A stretch of 64,000 nt of DNA, taken from the NCBI GenBank assembly GCA_034769895.1, contig JAWRYS010001454.1:186001-250000 (forward strand), given 5' to 3'. Shown here one piece after another: positions 25,101-36,983 of this stretch. The notes under the pieces were generated by a model that saw nothing but the letters and a program-made list of their open reading frames with translations, searched no databases and had not been told where the DNA came from. The position numbers were made by a program, and so were the translations under genes. How positions within the stretch are numbered: position 1 is the first letter of the stretch; every line of letters begins with the position of its first letter. Source of the DNA: Magicicada septendecula. Lineage: Eukaryota > Arthropoda > Insecta > Hemiptera > Cicadidae.

Positions 25101-27386
25101 TTATTCAATTTCTCATTTTCTCAAATTTAACAAGCGTTTCCTCTTAGTAATTTTAAACAAATGGCTGTTGATGACGGAAGTATATATTACACGGTTGAAA
25201 AAAAATTTGTTATTACACCTACGTTATTTAATAGTGGATATTTCTTTATTGCAGATGACAGGTAGACGAAAGTGTATTTTTTTACATTAGTAAGTAAGTG
25301 AATTTTTACATTCTATGAATAAGTGACAAACCAACCTCTTTGGTGGCGTAGAAATGTATGTAACGACAAGATGAAAGTGGAGAATCCTGTATCCAATGTA
25401 ATACGGACAACAAACATTTTGAGTAGTAACATAAGTGTTTTAAGATAGTAACATAAAAATTCTTATGTCATTGTTAGGGCCTACTACGAAATTTGTATTT
25501 TCGTAAGGGTTTTTATTATTGCACATTGACTAAAACTAACTCTTCCGTTATTTAGGTTTTTGTAAGTCGTATAGTTACAGATGTGTTTTGCAGCTTTATC
25601 TCCAGTGACAGATCAGACAATTATTGCAGATTGATAGAAATCGAAACACCTTCTACGACCATTAATTAACTATGTAACATCTTTGAAATTAATTATAGTT
25701 AACTTATAATTATAATTAATAGTTCTGCGACTATTAATAAACATATATGTAACATGAAATAACCATAAAATTTGAATCTTTTATAAAATAATAAAATGAC
25801 AGACTGTTTCACATTGGTTCAGACCAAGAAAAAACGATAAAATACTTAGTACTGTTAGATAATAGTTAGTTATATCTGTATTTTTCCTAAAATCTCACAA
25901 TGTAGATTAAGACAATGGAGTTAGTTATTTTTACCTTGAGTGGCTTTCACAATGACAATTCTCGTATTCTATACTTGTTATTCAAACAAATACGTCATGT
26001 TTTACGAACAGAAACAAAGAACATCGTTAAACAACCCATACATTAATACTATAATTGTTAATATTATATATCTTTCATAATGATTAAACTAAATTCTAAT
26101 TGATTGTAATATTATTCAACCGTAAAATAAACAATCAATTTAAAAAAAGTATTTATCATTCATTTTGAAATATGTACGTCTTCTGCATTAAAAACATGTA
26201 CAATTAAACATATTTTACCGAGTACATATTTTATTAATCTAAACGGGAATACTTCAAATCAAAACATGATTCAAGATTCACGACAGAGCCAGGTGACTGT
26301 TTTTATTTAGCTTATATTTATCACTCACATATTTTGATGCATTTTTACGAAAGCTGTTAACTTGATTAACTATTGTATATAAGAAAAGATCTGAACGTAT
26401 TTTATGCTCATTAAATAATGCTGATCTCTGAAGCTTTAATGTGTGTATTAATAGGTACTGGGGAGTGTCGGTATTAAAAATCGTCTTATCTGACAGTGTA
26501 ATTCAAAATAAATTAGCCGTTAAATCAGTGTCAAAAACACTTCCATTGCTCTAAGTTTAGTCTGTTTTTCTGCACCAACCTGAAACGTTTATAAACAATG
26601 CGCTTACTTACTTAAAGTGAAGTAGAAGCTTTAGTAGTTAAACTGATTACTACAAGCATACATGACTGTCTGCTTTACAACGACAGTGGTCTGCACAGTA
26701 GATATGGATTAGTTTACAGAGTAAAGAGCAATTTTGGTAATTTTTTATTCGTCGATTGTAAAATATGTAATTTTCCTTATACAAGGAGTCTAAATAATGT
26801 GAAAATATAATTTTTAGAAAGAAGATAAATTACATTGATCTCATACTATGGAACATGTTATACATAAAATGCGTCACACGATATTGTTAACAAGAGATAT
26901 CGTTGTCTCCATAATTATGATTAAGGTAAACTGTATTACATTCAATTCAGTAATAAATATAGTACACAGGAGATAAGACTACACTACAATATTTAATACT
27001 ACGTTATTATTTACGTAAAATAAGCATATGTTAATATTTTGTTAATGTGTTAACGATGTGTACTGTGTTATTATTTTTTATTGACTAACGTTTTAAGACA
27101 CCATTTATATGTGTTTATTTACAGTCTAAAAGCTTACACAATCGATACTGGATTTCATTGAGCATGCAATTTTTACAAATTTATTGCATCTTTAGTCTAT
27201 ATTTAGACTATTTTTTATGGTACTTGGATGGAATCTGGCGAGGGTAAGGGAGAAAAGGAGATTACTAAGCTCGCCAATTTATTCTTATCATATTTTGCAT
27301 ACTAAGCTTGGTCTTTGAGTAAATAAAGACATCTACTCATAAAAAAGCTGTTTTAAAAAGGTAAAAATGTAACATAAATTCAAAAT
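22185..27386. other. AT-rich noncoding DNA
   Basis: Over 5 kb with no recognised gene. The only pocket of interest is near 24100-24245 (separate entry). Other ORFs (24895-25077 and smaller) are unsupported. Confidence 0.45.
24100..24246 (+). pseudogene. Possible hAT-like transposase fragment
   Basis: The plus-strand frame reads KALDEVFSVISTADDLAEAF and then LRIARILPLLGKKRPLQRR before a stop. The pattern of a helix followed by a P.L..R..R segment is reminiscent of the region before the dimerisation domain in some BED/DUF4371-type hAT transposases. The longer minus ORF over the same bases (23986-24342) has serine-rich, low-information composition and I regard it as the shadow. Weak similarity only. 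Confidence 0.25.
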
Positions 27387-27842
27387 ATCGGTATGGAGAT
27401 CCATACATGACTTCCATGTTCTAAGATTTATATTTAAAATCATATTCGAAATGAAATATTTCCATAGAAACTACTTCTTTCTATTGCTTCAGCCTTAACC
27501 ACAGTACTGTGGTCACTAACGTATACCACCTCACGTTTTCGCACTCGACTTTCACTGATGATGGCAGTCGATGGCACTGCCGAAACGTCTGGTTTTGCAG
27601 AAAACATTGGACTACGGCTAAACAGCCCGGGAAGGAATTTTAACAAAAAACTACTTCTTTGTTGCCGATAACGTATACACATATAAAAAATTCTCCCCTC
27701 CCTCTTCAACTATAATTTTCATTAATAGAAAATTACCCCCAGCCCGTTCCACTAGCCTCTTCATTTATAGATATTTCATCTACGTTTCTACAATGGATTA
27801 TTATGAGCTTCTTATCAGGATACTTTGTTTATTAAAATTAAG

Positions 27843-29150
27843 TACTTTACTCTTGTTAAAACATAAAATGTTGCCGGTAAACTACCCCTTTCGCTTAACC
27901 GATCTTCACAAAAATCAATAGACCTTCAGTCCTCTATAATGCAGGGATGCATGCAAAAAAATAATTGATTCTGTTTGAATGTGCGGCAGTTATCGTTCGT
28001 CATAGAAACAATTACTCTTGGTAAAACATGAACAGTGGCCAGTAAACTACCCCTTTCCCTTAACCGATCTTCACCAAAATCAACAGGCCTTTACTTCTTT
28101 AAGCCTCAACTTCTTTACAATTCAGGACATTATGTAAAAAATTATTTGATTCTATTTGACCTTTGCGGCAGTTATCGTTCCTCAAAAACAAATTACCCTT
28201 GTTAAAACATAAAACGTTGCTGGTAAACTACCCCTTTCCTTTAACCGATCTTCAACAAAATCAACAGACCTCTTGAGTTCTCTATAATTCAAAAAGGTAT
28301 GCAAAAAGTAGTTGATTCTGTTTGAATTTACGGCAGTTATCGTCCGGCATAAAAAAATTACCCTTGTTAAAGCATAAAATGTTGCCGGTAAACTACCCCT
28401 TTCCTTAACCGATCTTCACCAACACCAAAAGGTCATGAGAACTCTACAATTCAGGGCTGTATGCAGAACATTATTTGATTCTGTTTGAATTTGCGGCAGT
28501 TATCTTTCGCAAAAAAAAATTACCCTTCTTAAAACATAAAATGTTGCTGGTAAACTACCCCTTTCCCTTAACCGATCTTCACCAAAAACATTAGGTCTTG
28601 AGAACTCTACAATTCAGGGCTGTATGCGAAACATTATTTGCTTCTGTTTGAATTTGCGGCTGTTATCGTTTGCCATAGAAGAAAATTACCCTTGATAAAA
28701 AAATGTTGCTGGTAAACTACCCCTTTCCCTGAACCGATCTTCACCAAACATAACAGGTCTTGAGTACTCTACAATGCAGGGCTGTATGCAAAAAATTGTT
28801 TGAATTTGCGGCTCTTATCGTTTGCCATAGGAAACACCCTTTTAAAACATAAAATGTTGCCGGTAAACTACCCCTTCCCTTAACCGATCTTCACCAAAAA
28901 CAATAGGTCTTGAGTACCCTACAAATCAGGGCTGTACGCAAAAATTATTTCATTCTGTTTGAATTTGCGGCTCTTATCGTTTGTCATAGAAAATACCCTT
29001 TTAAAACATAAAACGTTGCCGGTAAACTACCCCTTTCCCTTAACCGATCTTCACCAAAGCCAACAGGTCTTGACAACTTTACAATTCAGGACTGTATCCA
29101 GAACATTATTTGATTATGTTTGAATTTGCGACTGTTATCGTTTGCCATAG
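27843..29150 (+). repeat. ~160 bp tandem repeat array, block 1 (8 units)
   Basis: Unit landmarks are GTAAACTACCCCTTTCCC, TTAACCGATCTTCACC, AATTCAGGGCTGTATGC, TTGATTCTGTTTGAATTTGC and GTTATCGTTTGCCATAG. The conserved TAAACTACCCC occurs near 27878, 28043, 28223, 28388, 28550, 28711, 28864 and 29021, giving spacings of about 154-180 bp. Units differ by substitutions and small indels, so the array is not freshly amplified. Confidence 0.95.
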
Positions 29151-29440
29151 GAAAATATCGGTATGGAGAACCATACATGACTTCCATATTCTAAGATTTA
29201 TATTTAAAATCATTTTCAGCCAAACAGCCAGGGAAGGAATTTTAACAAAAAAATACTTCTTTGTTGCCAATAACGTAGTACACATATAAAAAAAAATTAT
29301 CCCCTCCCCCTTCAACTACAATTTTGATTTATAGAAAATTACCCCCAGCCCGTTCAACTAGCCTCTTCATTTATAGATATTTCATCTACGTTTCTACAGT
29401 GGATTATTAAGATCTTATCAGGATACTTTATCAAAATTAA
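29151..29440 (+). repeat. Internally deleted 5' module of the composite element
   Basis: Begins with CGGTATGGAGAACCATACAT (29158) and follows the 27387 module, but lacks the part between about 27465 and 27595, including the CTGATGA motif; it rejoins at CCAAACAGCC. It then matches 27620-27840 closely. Confidence 0.85.
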
Positions 29441-31738
29441 GTACTTTACTCATGTTACAACAAAAAATGTTTCAGGTAAACTGCCCTTTCCCCGTAACCG
29501 ATCTTCACCAAAATCAACAGACATTGAGTTCTCTATAGCTCAGGCACATATGTAAAAAATTATTTGATTCTGTTTGAATTTACGGCAGTTATGGTTCGTC
29601 ATATAAAAAATTACCCATGTTAAAACATAAAACATGAGATTTATAAAACATATCTAAGATTTATATTTAAAATCATTTTTGAAATAAAATATTTTCATAG
29701 AACCTACTAACGCTGGGGAAATCTGAGGAGCCAATCAGAGTTGGGCCTACCTGTCACTCTGCTGAATTTGGTGGAAAGCCCTGTCACTGTCGTCAAGTCC
29801 CCACCTCAATGAAGAACCCATTGTTTTATAAAAATATATTTAAATTTTGAAAACTGAAAATTCTTCTTGTAAATATTTATATTTTATAATCAAAATGACT
29901 TTATTTTTGTTACCTGGCAACAAAATTATATTATTTTCAAAAATTACCATTGTTTCAAAAAGTTTAAATAAATTTTCAAGTACTTTACTCTTGTTAAAAC
30001 GTAAAAGGTTGCAGGTAAACTACCCCTTCCCCTTAACCGATCTTTACCAAAATCGAAAGTCCTTGAGAGCTCTACAATTCAGGGACGTATGCAAAACATT
30101 ATTTGATTCTGTTTGAATTTGCGGCAGTTATCGTTTGCCAAAAAAAAAACGTTGCTGGTAAACTACCCCTTCCCCTTAACCGATCTTCACCAAAAACAAT
30201 AAGTCTTGGGTACTCTACAAATCAGGGCTGTATGCAGAAAATTATTTGATTCTGTTTGAACTTGCGGCTGTTATTGTTTGCCATAGAAAATACCCTTGTT
30301 AAAAAAACGTTGTAGGTAAACTACCCCTTTCCCTTAACCGATCTTCACCGAAAACAATAGATCTTGAGAACTCTACAATTTAGGGCTGTATGCAAATAAT
30401 CTTTTGATTCTGTTTGAATTTGCGGCTGTTATCGTTTGCCATAGGAAATACCCTTGTTAAAACATAAAACGTTACAGGTAAACTACCCCTTTCCCTTAAC
30501 CGATCTTCACCAAAAACAATAGGTCTTGAGAACTCTACAAATCAGGACTGTATGCGAAAAATTATTTGATTCTGTTTGAATTTGCGGCTGTTATCGTTTG
30601 CCAAAAAAAAAAAATTTCCCTTGATAGAAAAAAACCGTTCCTGGTAAACTACCCCTTTCCCTCAACCGATCTTCCCCAAAAACAATAGGTCGCGAGTACT
30701 CTACAAATCAGGGCTGTATGCAAAAAATTATTTGATTCTGTTTGAATTTGCGGCAGTTATCGTTTGCCATAGAAAAAAAATCTACAGACAGACACACAGA
30801 CAGACAGACAGACACACAGACACTTTTCGGAAAACGACTTTTTTCATGTTTTGAGTGTAGTAGAATCAGAATCTGCAATAATCTCGAACACGATTTTTTT
30901 TGCCATCACCATACTTCCATTCCTTAAGGAATATGGAAGTAAAATTACCCTTGATAAAAAAACGTTGCCCGTAAACTACCCCTTCCCCTTAACAGATCTT
31001 CACCAAAAACAATAGGTCTTGAGAACTCTACAATTCAGAGTTGGATGCAAAAAAATATTTGATTATATTTGAATTTGCGGCTGTTATCGTTTGCCATAGA
31101 AAGTACACTATTTAAAACATAAAACGTTGCTGGTAAACTACCCCTTTACCTTAACCGATCTTCACCAAAACCAACAGATCTTGAGAACACTCCAATTCAG
31201 GACTGTGTGCAAACAATTATTCGTTTTTGTTTGAATTTGCGGCTCTTATCGTTTGCCAAAGGAAATACCCTTTTAAAACATAAAATGTTGCCGGTAAACT
31301 ACCCCTTCCCCTTAACCGATCTTCACCAAAAACAATAGGTCTTGAGTACCCTACAAATCAGGGCTGTATGCAAAAAATTATTTCATTCTGTTTGAATTTG
31401 CGGCTCTTATCGTTTGCCATAGAAAATACCCTTTTAAACATAAAACGTTGCCGGTAAACTACCCCTTTCCCTTAACCAATCGTCCTCAAAAACAACAGAT
31501 CTTGAGAACTCTATAATTCAGGGCTGTATGCGAAACATTACTTGATTCTGTTTGAATTTGCGACTGTTATCGTTTGCCATAGAAAAAAATTACCCTTGAT
31601 AAACTGGTAAACTACCTCTTTCCCTCAACCGATCTTCACCAAAGGTCGTGAGTACTCTAAAAATCAGGGCTGTACGCAAAATATTATTTGATTCTGTTTG
31701 AATTTGCGGCTGTTATAGTTTGCCATAGAAAAAAAAAT

Positions 31739-31739
<1 letters not shown>
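29441..31739 (+). repeat. ~160 bp tandem repeat array, block 2 (11 units)
   Basis: TAAACTACCCC landmarks near 29476 (variant), 30016, 30158, 30318, 30479, 30643, 30972, 31134, 31294, 31453 and 31606. The block is interrupted by a partial 5' module and unrelated GC-richer bases (29640-29830) and by a 3' module with microsatellite (30780-30945). A GTTACCTGGCAAC palindrome (29909) precedes the second half. Confidence 0.93.

Positions 31740-31823
<84 letters not shown>
31740..31823. repeat. (CA)n microsatellite, ~42 units
   Basis: Uninterrupted CA run, followed by CAGACAGACAGAC. It occupies the microsatellite position of the composite element. The (TH)n and (VC)n ORFs over it are artefacts. Confidence 0.98.
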
Positions 31824-31825
<2 letters not shown>

Positions 31826-31965
31826 CAGACAGACAGACACTTTTCGAAAAATGACTTTTTTCATGTTTTGAGTGTAGTACAATCAGAATCTGCAATAATC
31901 TCGAACACGATTCTTTTTTCCATCACCATACTTCCATTTCCTTAAGGAACATGGAAGTAAAATTG

Positions 31966-33518
31966 TGTTTCTATCAATTATATCTTTTAGAACCAAAAAC
32001 TTAAATAAATATAAAGTAAATCCTTACAAATGAATTCTAGACACTTTGTAGAAGAGTTATTTTGCAGTTATAGAAACACTCAATTTACCCATTTTTGAGC
32101 TTTTATATCTTTGAAAATAGTGTACGCAGTTCGTAACATGTCAATTTTTAAAATAAGTACTTAATAAATATATCATAAAAAAAATGCCAGTAATGTTGTG
32201 TTTTTAGTGTACAGCGTTGTATTGTAACACTTGACTATTCCTTAAATGGAGAGTTTATGGCCTTCGGACCGCCTTTGCTTTTTTGCCGGTAGCTGGCAAA
32301 GAAGCGTTGCTTTGTGGATTTTGAAGAACGCAAAAACAACACTTCATTGGCTGAGGAACAAAATCTCTCATATCTATCCTACGAATACTTGCTCTTATAT
32401 TCTAGGGAAGTGTAGTTCTTTAGAAAGGTAGTTATTTTGCGGTACATCGGACATATTCAAGTGTCGGACCATTCCTTTGCACAATTAGTCATCTAAATCC
32501 AAGAACATCTTATGATGCGAGCTCCGATGAAATTTGGTCCTCTAATAAGTTCAGCAAATTACTGTACACTATCACTCCCTTTGTGATTCAGAATAGTATG
32601 GGGATTCACTTCTGAATCCGTTTCCTCTATTTTATTTAGTGTTAACGACTTTGTACCATGTTGGTCTTCCAGAGTCTATATTACTAAATGATCTGCTGCT
32701 CTTCTAATGTCTCGATAATGGCTGATCCCACATAGGTAACCTAGCGGATGCAGTTTAGCCATAAAAAGAACTTACTTTCGTATAACCCTCTTACCTTCCT
32801 TTTATAATTAATATTTATGCACCGCAAGCACTCTGGCGACTACGACTTTCCGAGTATACTAAGTTGTGGTTACCTCCTCTCTAAGAAAGTGTTTTTTTTC
32901 AAGACGAGGATTTTTAAGACAACACTCTATGACTGAGTTTGTTTCTGAAGCTAACATGTAGTGACCATAAATCTGACATGTACGGATTACTCCACCACAG
33001 CCTTCTAGAACCGCAGTTAGGCTTAATACGAAAGGGTGTGCGATGGTGGCGATCAACAGGAGAAGCAGAGGACGCGCACGTAATTTTCAAAAGACAAGTA
33101 GATGACGACAGAGACGGAAGAAACATTATCATCATACACATGTAAAGCCATAAAGTTCCAAATTCATTACCGCCCTGCCGAAGCCACGCTGGTAGTAACA
33201 CAAAATTGTCGCTCACACATTTAGTTAACCTGAAACCAAACACGCGTGTCACAGGCTGGCTCTGTACTGAAAGTCAAATAACTGTGACGTCACGATTTTC
33301 TGACGTCAGTTGACCTTGAGTGCTTATGGAGCGCTCTTGCATATTGTCAACTCAAGAACTGTTACAAGAACTGCCAATTCCTAATACTAAAATGATTTTT
33401 CTTTTATTGGCGAGTAAATTGGTGGTGTGGAATGGTTTTCCTGTTTGTAGCAGGTACGTTACACGTCACAATTATTGTGAAATAAAGATGGAAGTGCATA
33501 TTTCTCATTTCATATAAT
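31966..33518. other. Mostly noncoding; GC-richer pocket at 32900-33310
   Basis: The pocket 32900-33310 is open on both strands (32939-33145 +, 32914-33252 -) with no recognised protein. Two TGACGTCA octamers (33285-33292, 33301-33308) lie at its right edge. ORFs at 32246 and 33320 are unsupported. Confidence 0.4.
33285..33308. promoter_or_regulatory. Two CRE-type octamers
   Basis: TGACGTCA, the consensus site for CREB/ATF bZIP factors, occurs twice with starts 16 bp apart. No TATA box or start site is evident nearby, so function is only a possibility. Confidence 0.3.
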
Positions 33519-33574
33519 TTCTTCTTCTTCTTCTTCTTCTTCTTCTTCTTCTTCTTCTTCTTCTTCTTCTTCTT

Positions 33575-33604
<30 letters not shown>
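33519..33604. repeat. (TTC)n microsatellite, ~28 units
   Basis: Uninterrupted polypyrimidine TTC tract, a mirror-repeat type able to form triplex DNA. Confidence 0.98.
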
Positions 33605-33607
<3 letters not shown>

Positions 33608-35748
33608 ATTGTTATTATTATTAATGTGTGACTTATTTTAATATTATTTTTATGCCTACGTTAGACGTTAAAGACAACATCAAAATGCTAAATTATCTTC
33701 ATATTTTCCAGCCATGAATATCTTAAAATTTTTTACTTACAGTTTCGTCAAGTCTGTAGCTTCACAGACAAGAGGGACATTACAAATTTCTCTCTTTCTC
33801 AGTAAATGTATACTTTGGTAGGTCGCTGACAGTGTTAACGTCGTGACATCATTCAAAAGTGAAAAGGTATTCTTTAATCCTTTCTGAATGTAAAAACAGA
33901 TCACTCCTAATTGCGTTTCATAATTTACAGTAAAATAATTAAGTTAAATTAAACCTGGGTTTTGTACTAAAAATGTGTTTACGTGTCGGTCCTTGTGCAC
34001 CCGCAAGAATTTGTATTCGTAGGTCTGTTGTTATCATTACCCAGACGTTAAAATATTTAGTGCTTGACTTTTTTATTAAATAGTCAAAATTTGCAGGCCT
34101 ATGAACAGGTTTATACACGGTAAAAAACACATATATTACATTGATGGTGTGTATGTGTTTGTAATGTCTGCCAAATGAGTTATTAAATATTATAAGATTT
34201 TAAATGATTAAGTTTACTTCACTTAAATGTTAAACGTTGCTTTGTTGATGACATTTTCGCTCACATAAAATTTAAATATATTTTTCTGAATATTCATACA
34301 AATTTTGATGTGACTAAATGTGGTCTGTGTTCCTCCACGAGTGAAAAATGGTCGTCCAGTTGTGACGCTGTATGCTTTCAATTTAATAGCGTAATGGCTG
34401 TACATGAAACAGGTTTTATAAATATCAATAGCAATGTTTTCACGCGGAACCAACAGAAAAAATAACAACACCGACGGAAGTTACATTCACTCCCCACAAC
34501 AAGGCACCGGCTTATCACAATATGTATATCAAATCATCTCAGCGCCGGGAGCAAAACAGGCCATGCTATATAAATTGTTGTGGTATGAGGTTTTCATAGG
34601 AGGAAATTGTTTGTTAGGACGGCAGCAAATTGTTTGTTTATTCAAACAATGCTAGAGTGTAGAGGTAGCTTTACGTGTAGCAGTAGAGGCTTTACCATCA
34701 CTAGCATTTCGATTTCTGTGCATGTTTTACACTCAAGTGAAAAATTATTTTTATGTAAAACATAGACTACTCCTCTCCCCTCTTAGTTTTTATAATCTTT
34801 CACAGTTTGTTAATTTAGATAATAACACGTAACGATTGTACACGTTCTGCCCCAATTCAGCTCTTTCTGTTTTCTACTCATCTTAAAACAACTAAAAGTA
34901 CAAATCGAATGCATTACAAAATATGTAAAAAATATAACCAATTTGAGCATTATACTATTGTTGTTAATAACTATTTTATGCCCATATCTTGGATTAGTAT
35001 GTAGTAAAGAATTCTAAGAGAAATATTGTAAAATAAGAACATATTATGACCCAAAATCACCTAAAACACCTAAATACATTTTAAATATAGGTTAATTTGA
35101 TTCTTATTTGAAAAGTTTGTTTAAATTAAGTTATTCGTGGTACTAACAGACGTGTATAATTCAAGACTGTGCTACCATAGTAACCCTTTAGTAAACCTCT
35201 GGCCTTTCCAAAATTCCAAAATTCCTGTAAAGTGGCTCCTCAGGGAATTCTTTTTCTTCTTCTTTTCTTCAAAGATTAGGTTACATAAACCTGTTCCGGC
35301 ACCCATCTTATCCTCGGACGACCAACGTATCTTGTAGACCTTACACCGGAGCCTCCCTTCAGTAGTACAAGTATTACAAAATTTTACATGAACAGGTTAC
35401 TGGCCTGTCACATAACCTACTACCAGTAGGATCAGAGGCTCTTCTGTCAGGGTTACCATACGTTAGCCGGAAGGTCCCAGTTTTGGGGCGCAGGAGATAC
35501 GTCCTCATCCTTCTCTTTATGAGATAGGATTTGGTTCCTTTGTATTAGTTACACTGATACTGAACATTTCTTAGTATTTTCAGTGCTCGTCTATCAACAT
35601 TAGTGAGCACTCTAAGATCATTAGCCATCCAAAATTAAGAAATTAGAGTGAAAAAAGAACACACCTTAGCCCTCTAGTACTCTAATAGCGTCGGGGTCAG
35701 AAAAGAACAAAAGTCAGTCAAGAGAGACTAGACAGAAAAGATTAAAGG
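33605..35748. other. AT-rich noncoding DNA
   Basis: ORFs at 33939 (-), 34223 (-), 34434 (+) and 35137 (+) have no recognised domain. A slightly GC-richer unclassified patch spans about 35280-35520. Confidence 0.4.
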
Positions 35749-36064
35749 ATGGGATCTCTCCCAAGACAAGTTGAAGCAAAGTGAAAATCCAGTTAGGACA
35801 CATCGGGATTGCCAAACCTGTATCCACAAGATGTACACCCCTGATTCATAAACGTGCAGTGCATTTATGAAGAAGAAGCTCAGTTTAACACCAGTGATAG
35901 TAAAACAGTTAATAGGTCACTGGTGTTAAACTGAGCTTTTTCTTCATAAATGCACTGCACGTTTATGAATCAGGGGTCTACATCTTGTGGATACAGGTTT
36001 GGCAATCCCGATGTGTCCTAAGTGAATTCTCACTTTTCTTCAACTTGTCTTGGGAGAGATCCAT
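35749..36064. repeat. 316 bp near-perfect hairpin (inverted repeat)
   Basis: The left arm 35749-35896 and right arm 35917-36064 are reverse complements with only a few mismatches, around a 20-base loop. Ends read ATGGGATCTCTCCCAAG and CTTGGGAGAGATCCAT. The arm sequence is unlike its surroundings. It could be a foldback MITE or a recent inverted duplication; a transcript would fold into a ~145 bp duplex. No target duplication is clear. Confidence 0.93.
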
Positions 36065-36900
36065 GTTTTGTATCGTTTCATTTAGGTTATGAAACGAATC
36101 ATTAAATTAACGGTTGATACGTTATCACGAGACAACATAATCGCCATTGACATGTTACGACTTACTATGATATTACTTGGTTTTATGTTTTGCTGCTTTT
36201 AGTGTTTCATGCGTCTCAGTGAGAGAGCCTGGATTTTTATTTATTTAATTTCAGATTTTATGTTATAAAACCACCATTTGGATAGTGGCAGCATTCGTTT
36301 TTTAGAATTTGTAAATATAGAACGCTTGACATACTTCTACATACGGTATGTGACCTATTTTTCAATGCAATCCTGAGATGGAATATCTACAAAAGAAACC
36401 AAATGCAAACAGATCTCGTGAGCTGAGTAAATTTCTTAAATCAACTCACCAATAAAACATTGACAGCTCGGCCTGCAACTGTGATTCTATCTTTGAAAAA
36501 ACTTAGTGCCACTTACGGAGACACTCACAAAAAATGTATTTTGTATACAAATTAAAGTTATTTCTTAAAGTAAAGTAAATACTAGTAGGACCAAATTCGT
36601 ATACTTGGAAAATAACCTGAATAACCTTACATTAGTGTTTGAAATCTTTTGCTTATTTTATCTGATCTATTTTACCTGAAATTTTTCCATGTATACGAAG
36701 GTGAAGCACAGCAGAAGCTTGCGTATTTAAATATTTACTTTTAATTACTAAATATTTTGTAGCTATCAAACTTTTACTAGTTAAAGTGTAAGTAACACTA
36801 TAAGATGATATGATTGCTTGGAACGAAGTAAAAGTTCCCTAATTCGTTACGAAATAAAAGTATTAAAGTCATATATTTGATAAACTAACAATATGCAGTA

Positions 36901-36983
36901 CCTATAACATTAGTTATGACATGTTATGACAGTTCCTATAACGTTAGGTATGACATGTTGTGACAGTCTCTATAACATTAAAC
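36901..36983. repeat. 34 bp tandem repeat, ~2.4 copies
   Basis: Units CCTATAACATTAG..GACAGTT, CCTATAACGTTAG..GACAGTC and a partial TCTATAACATTA follow one another with a 34 bp period and a few substitutions. Confidence 0.9.

Larger units (their letters stand above)
27387..31965 (+). mobile_element. Satellite-bearing composite element (DINE/Helentron- or pearl-like plan)
   Basis: Order: 5' module beginning CGGTATGGAGATCCATACAT (27390); a CTGATGATGG..GAAACG stem motif (27555); about nineteen tandem ~160 bp units in two blocks; AC/ACAG microsatellites (30783-30822, 31740-31823); a 3' module of ~120 bp that includes AATCTGCAATAATCTCGAAC and ends in a hairpin (CTTCCAT..ATGGAAG). Partial 5' modules recur inside at 29151 and 29640, and a 3' module recurs inside at 30823-30945, so several copies have merged. 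A compact relative is at 61399-63060. No Rep/helicase ORF is present, so it is non-autonomous. The assignment to a Helentron-associated class is inferred from architecture only. Confidence 0.6.

Noticed and set aside
27843..31739. Regularly spaced repeats that could suggest a CRISPR array
   Set aside because: Units are ~160 bp, directly adjacent and diverged, with no short repeat/unique spacer alternation; flanked by transposon modules in a eukaryotic context.
31664..31945. ORFs rich in VC or TH repeats on both strands
   Set aside because: Translation of the CA microsatellite at 31740-31823.
32914..33252. 112-residue minus ORF in a GC-richer pocket
   Set aside because: Overlaps another open frame on the other strand and shows no recognised domain; kept only as part of a noncoding description.
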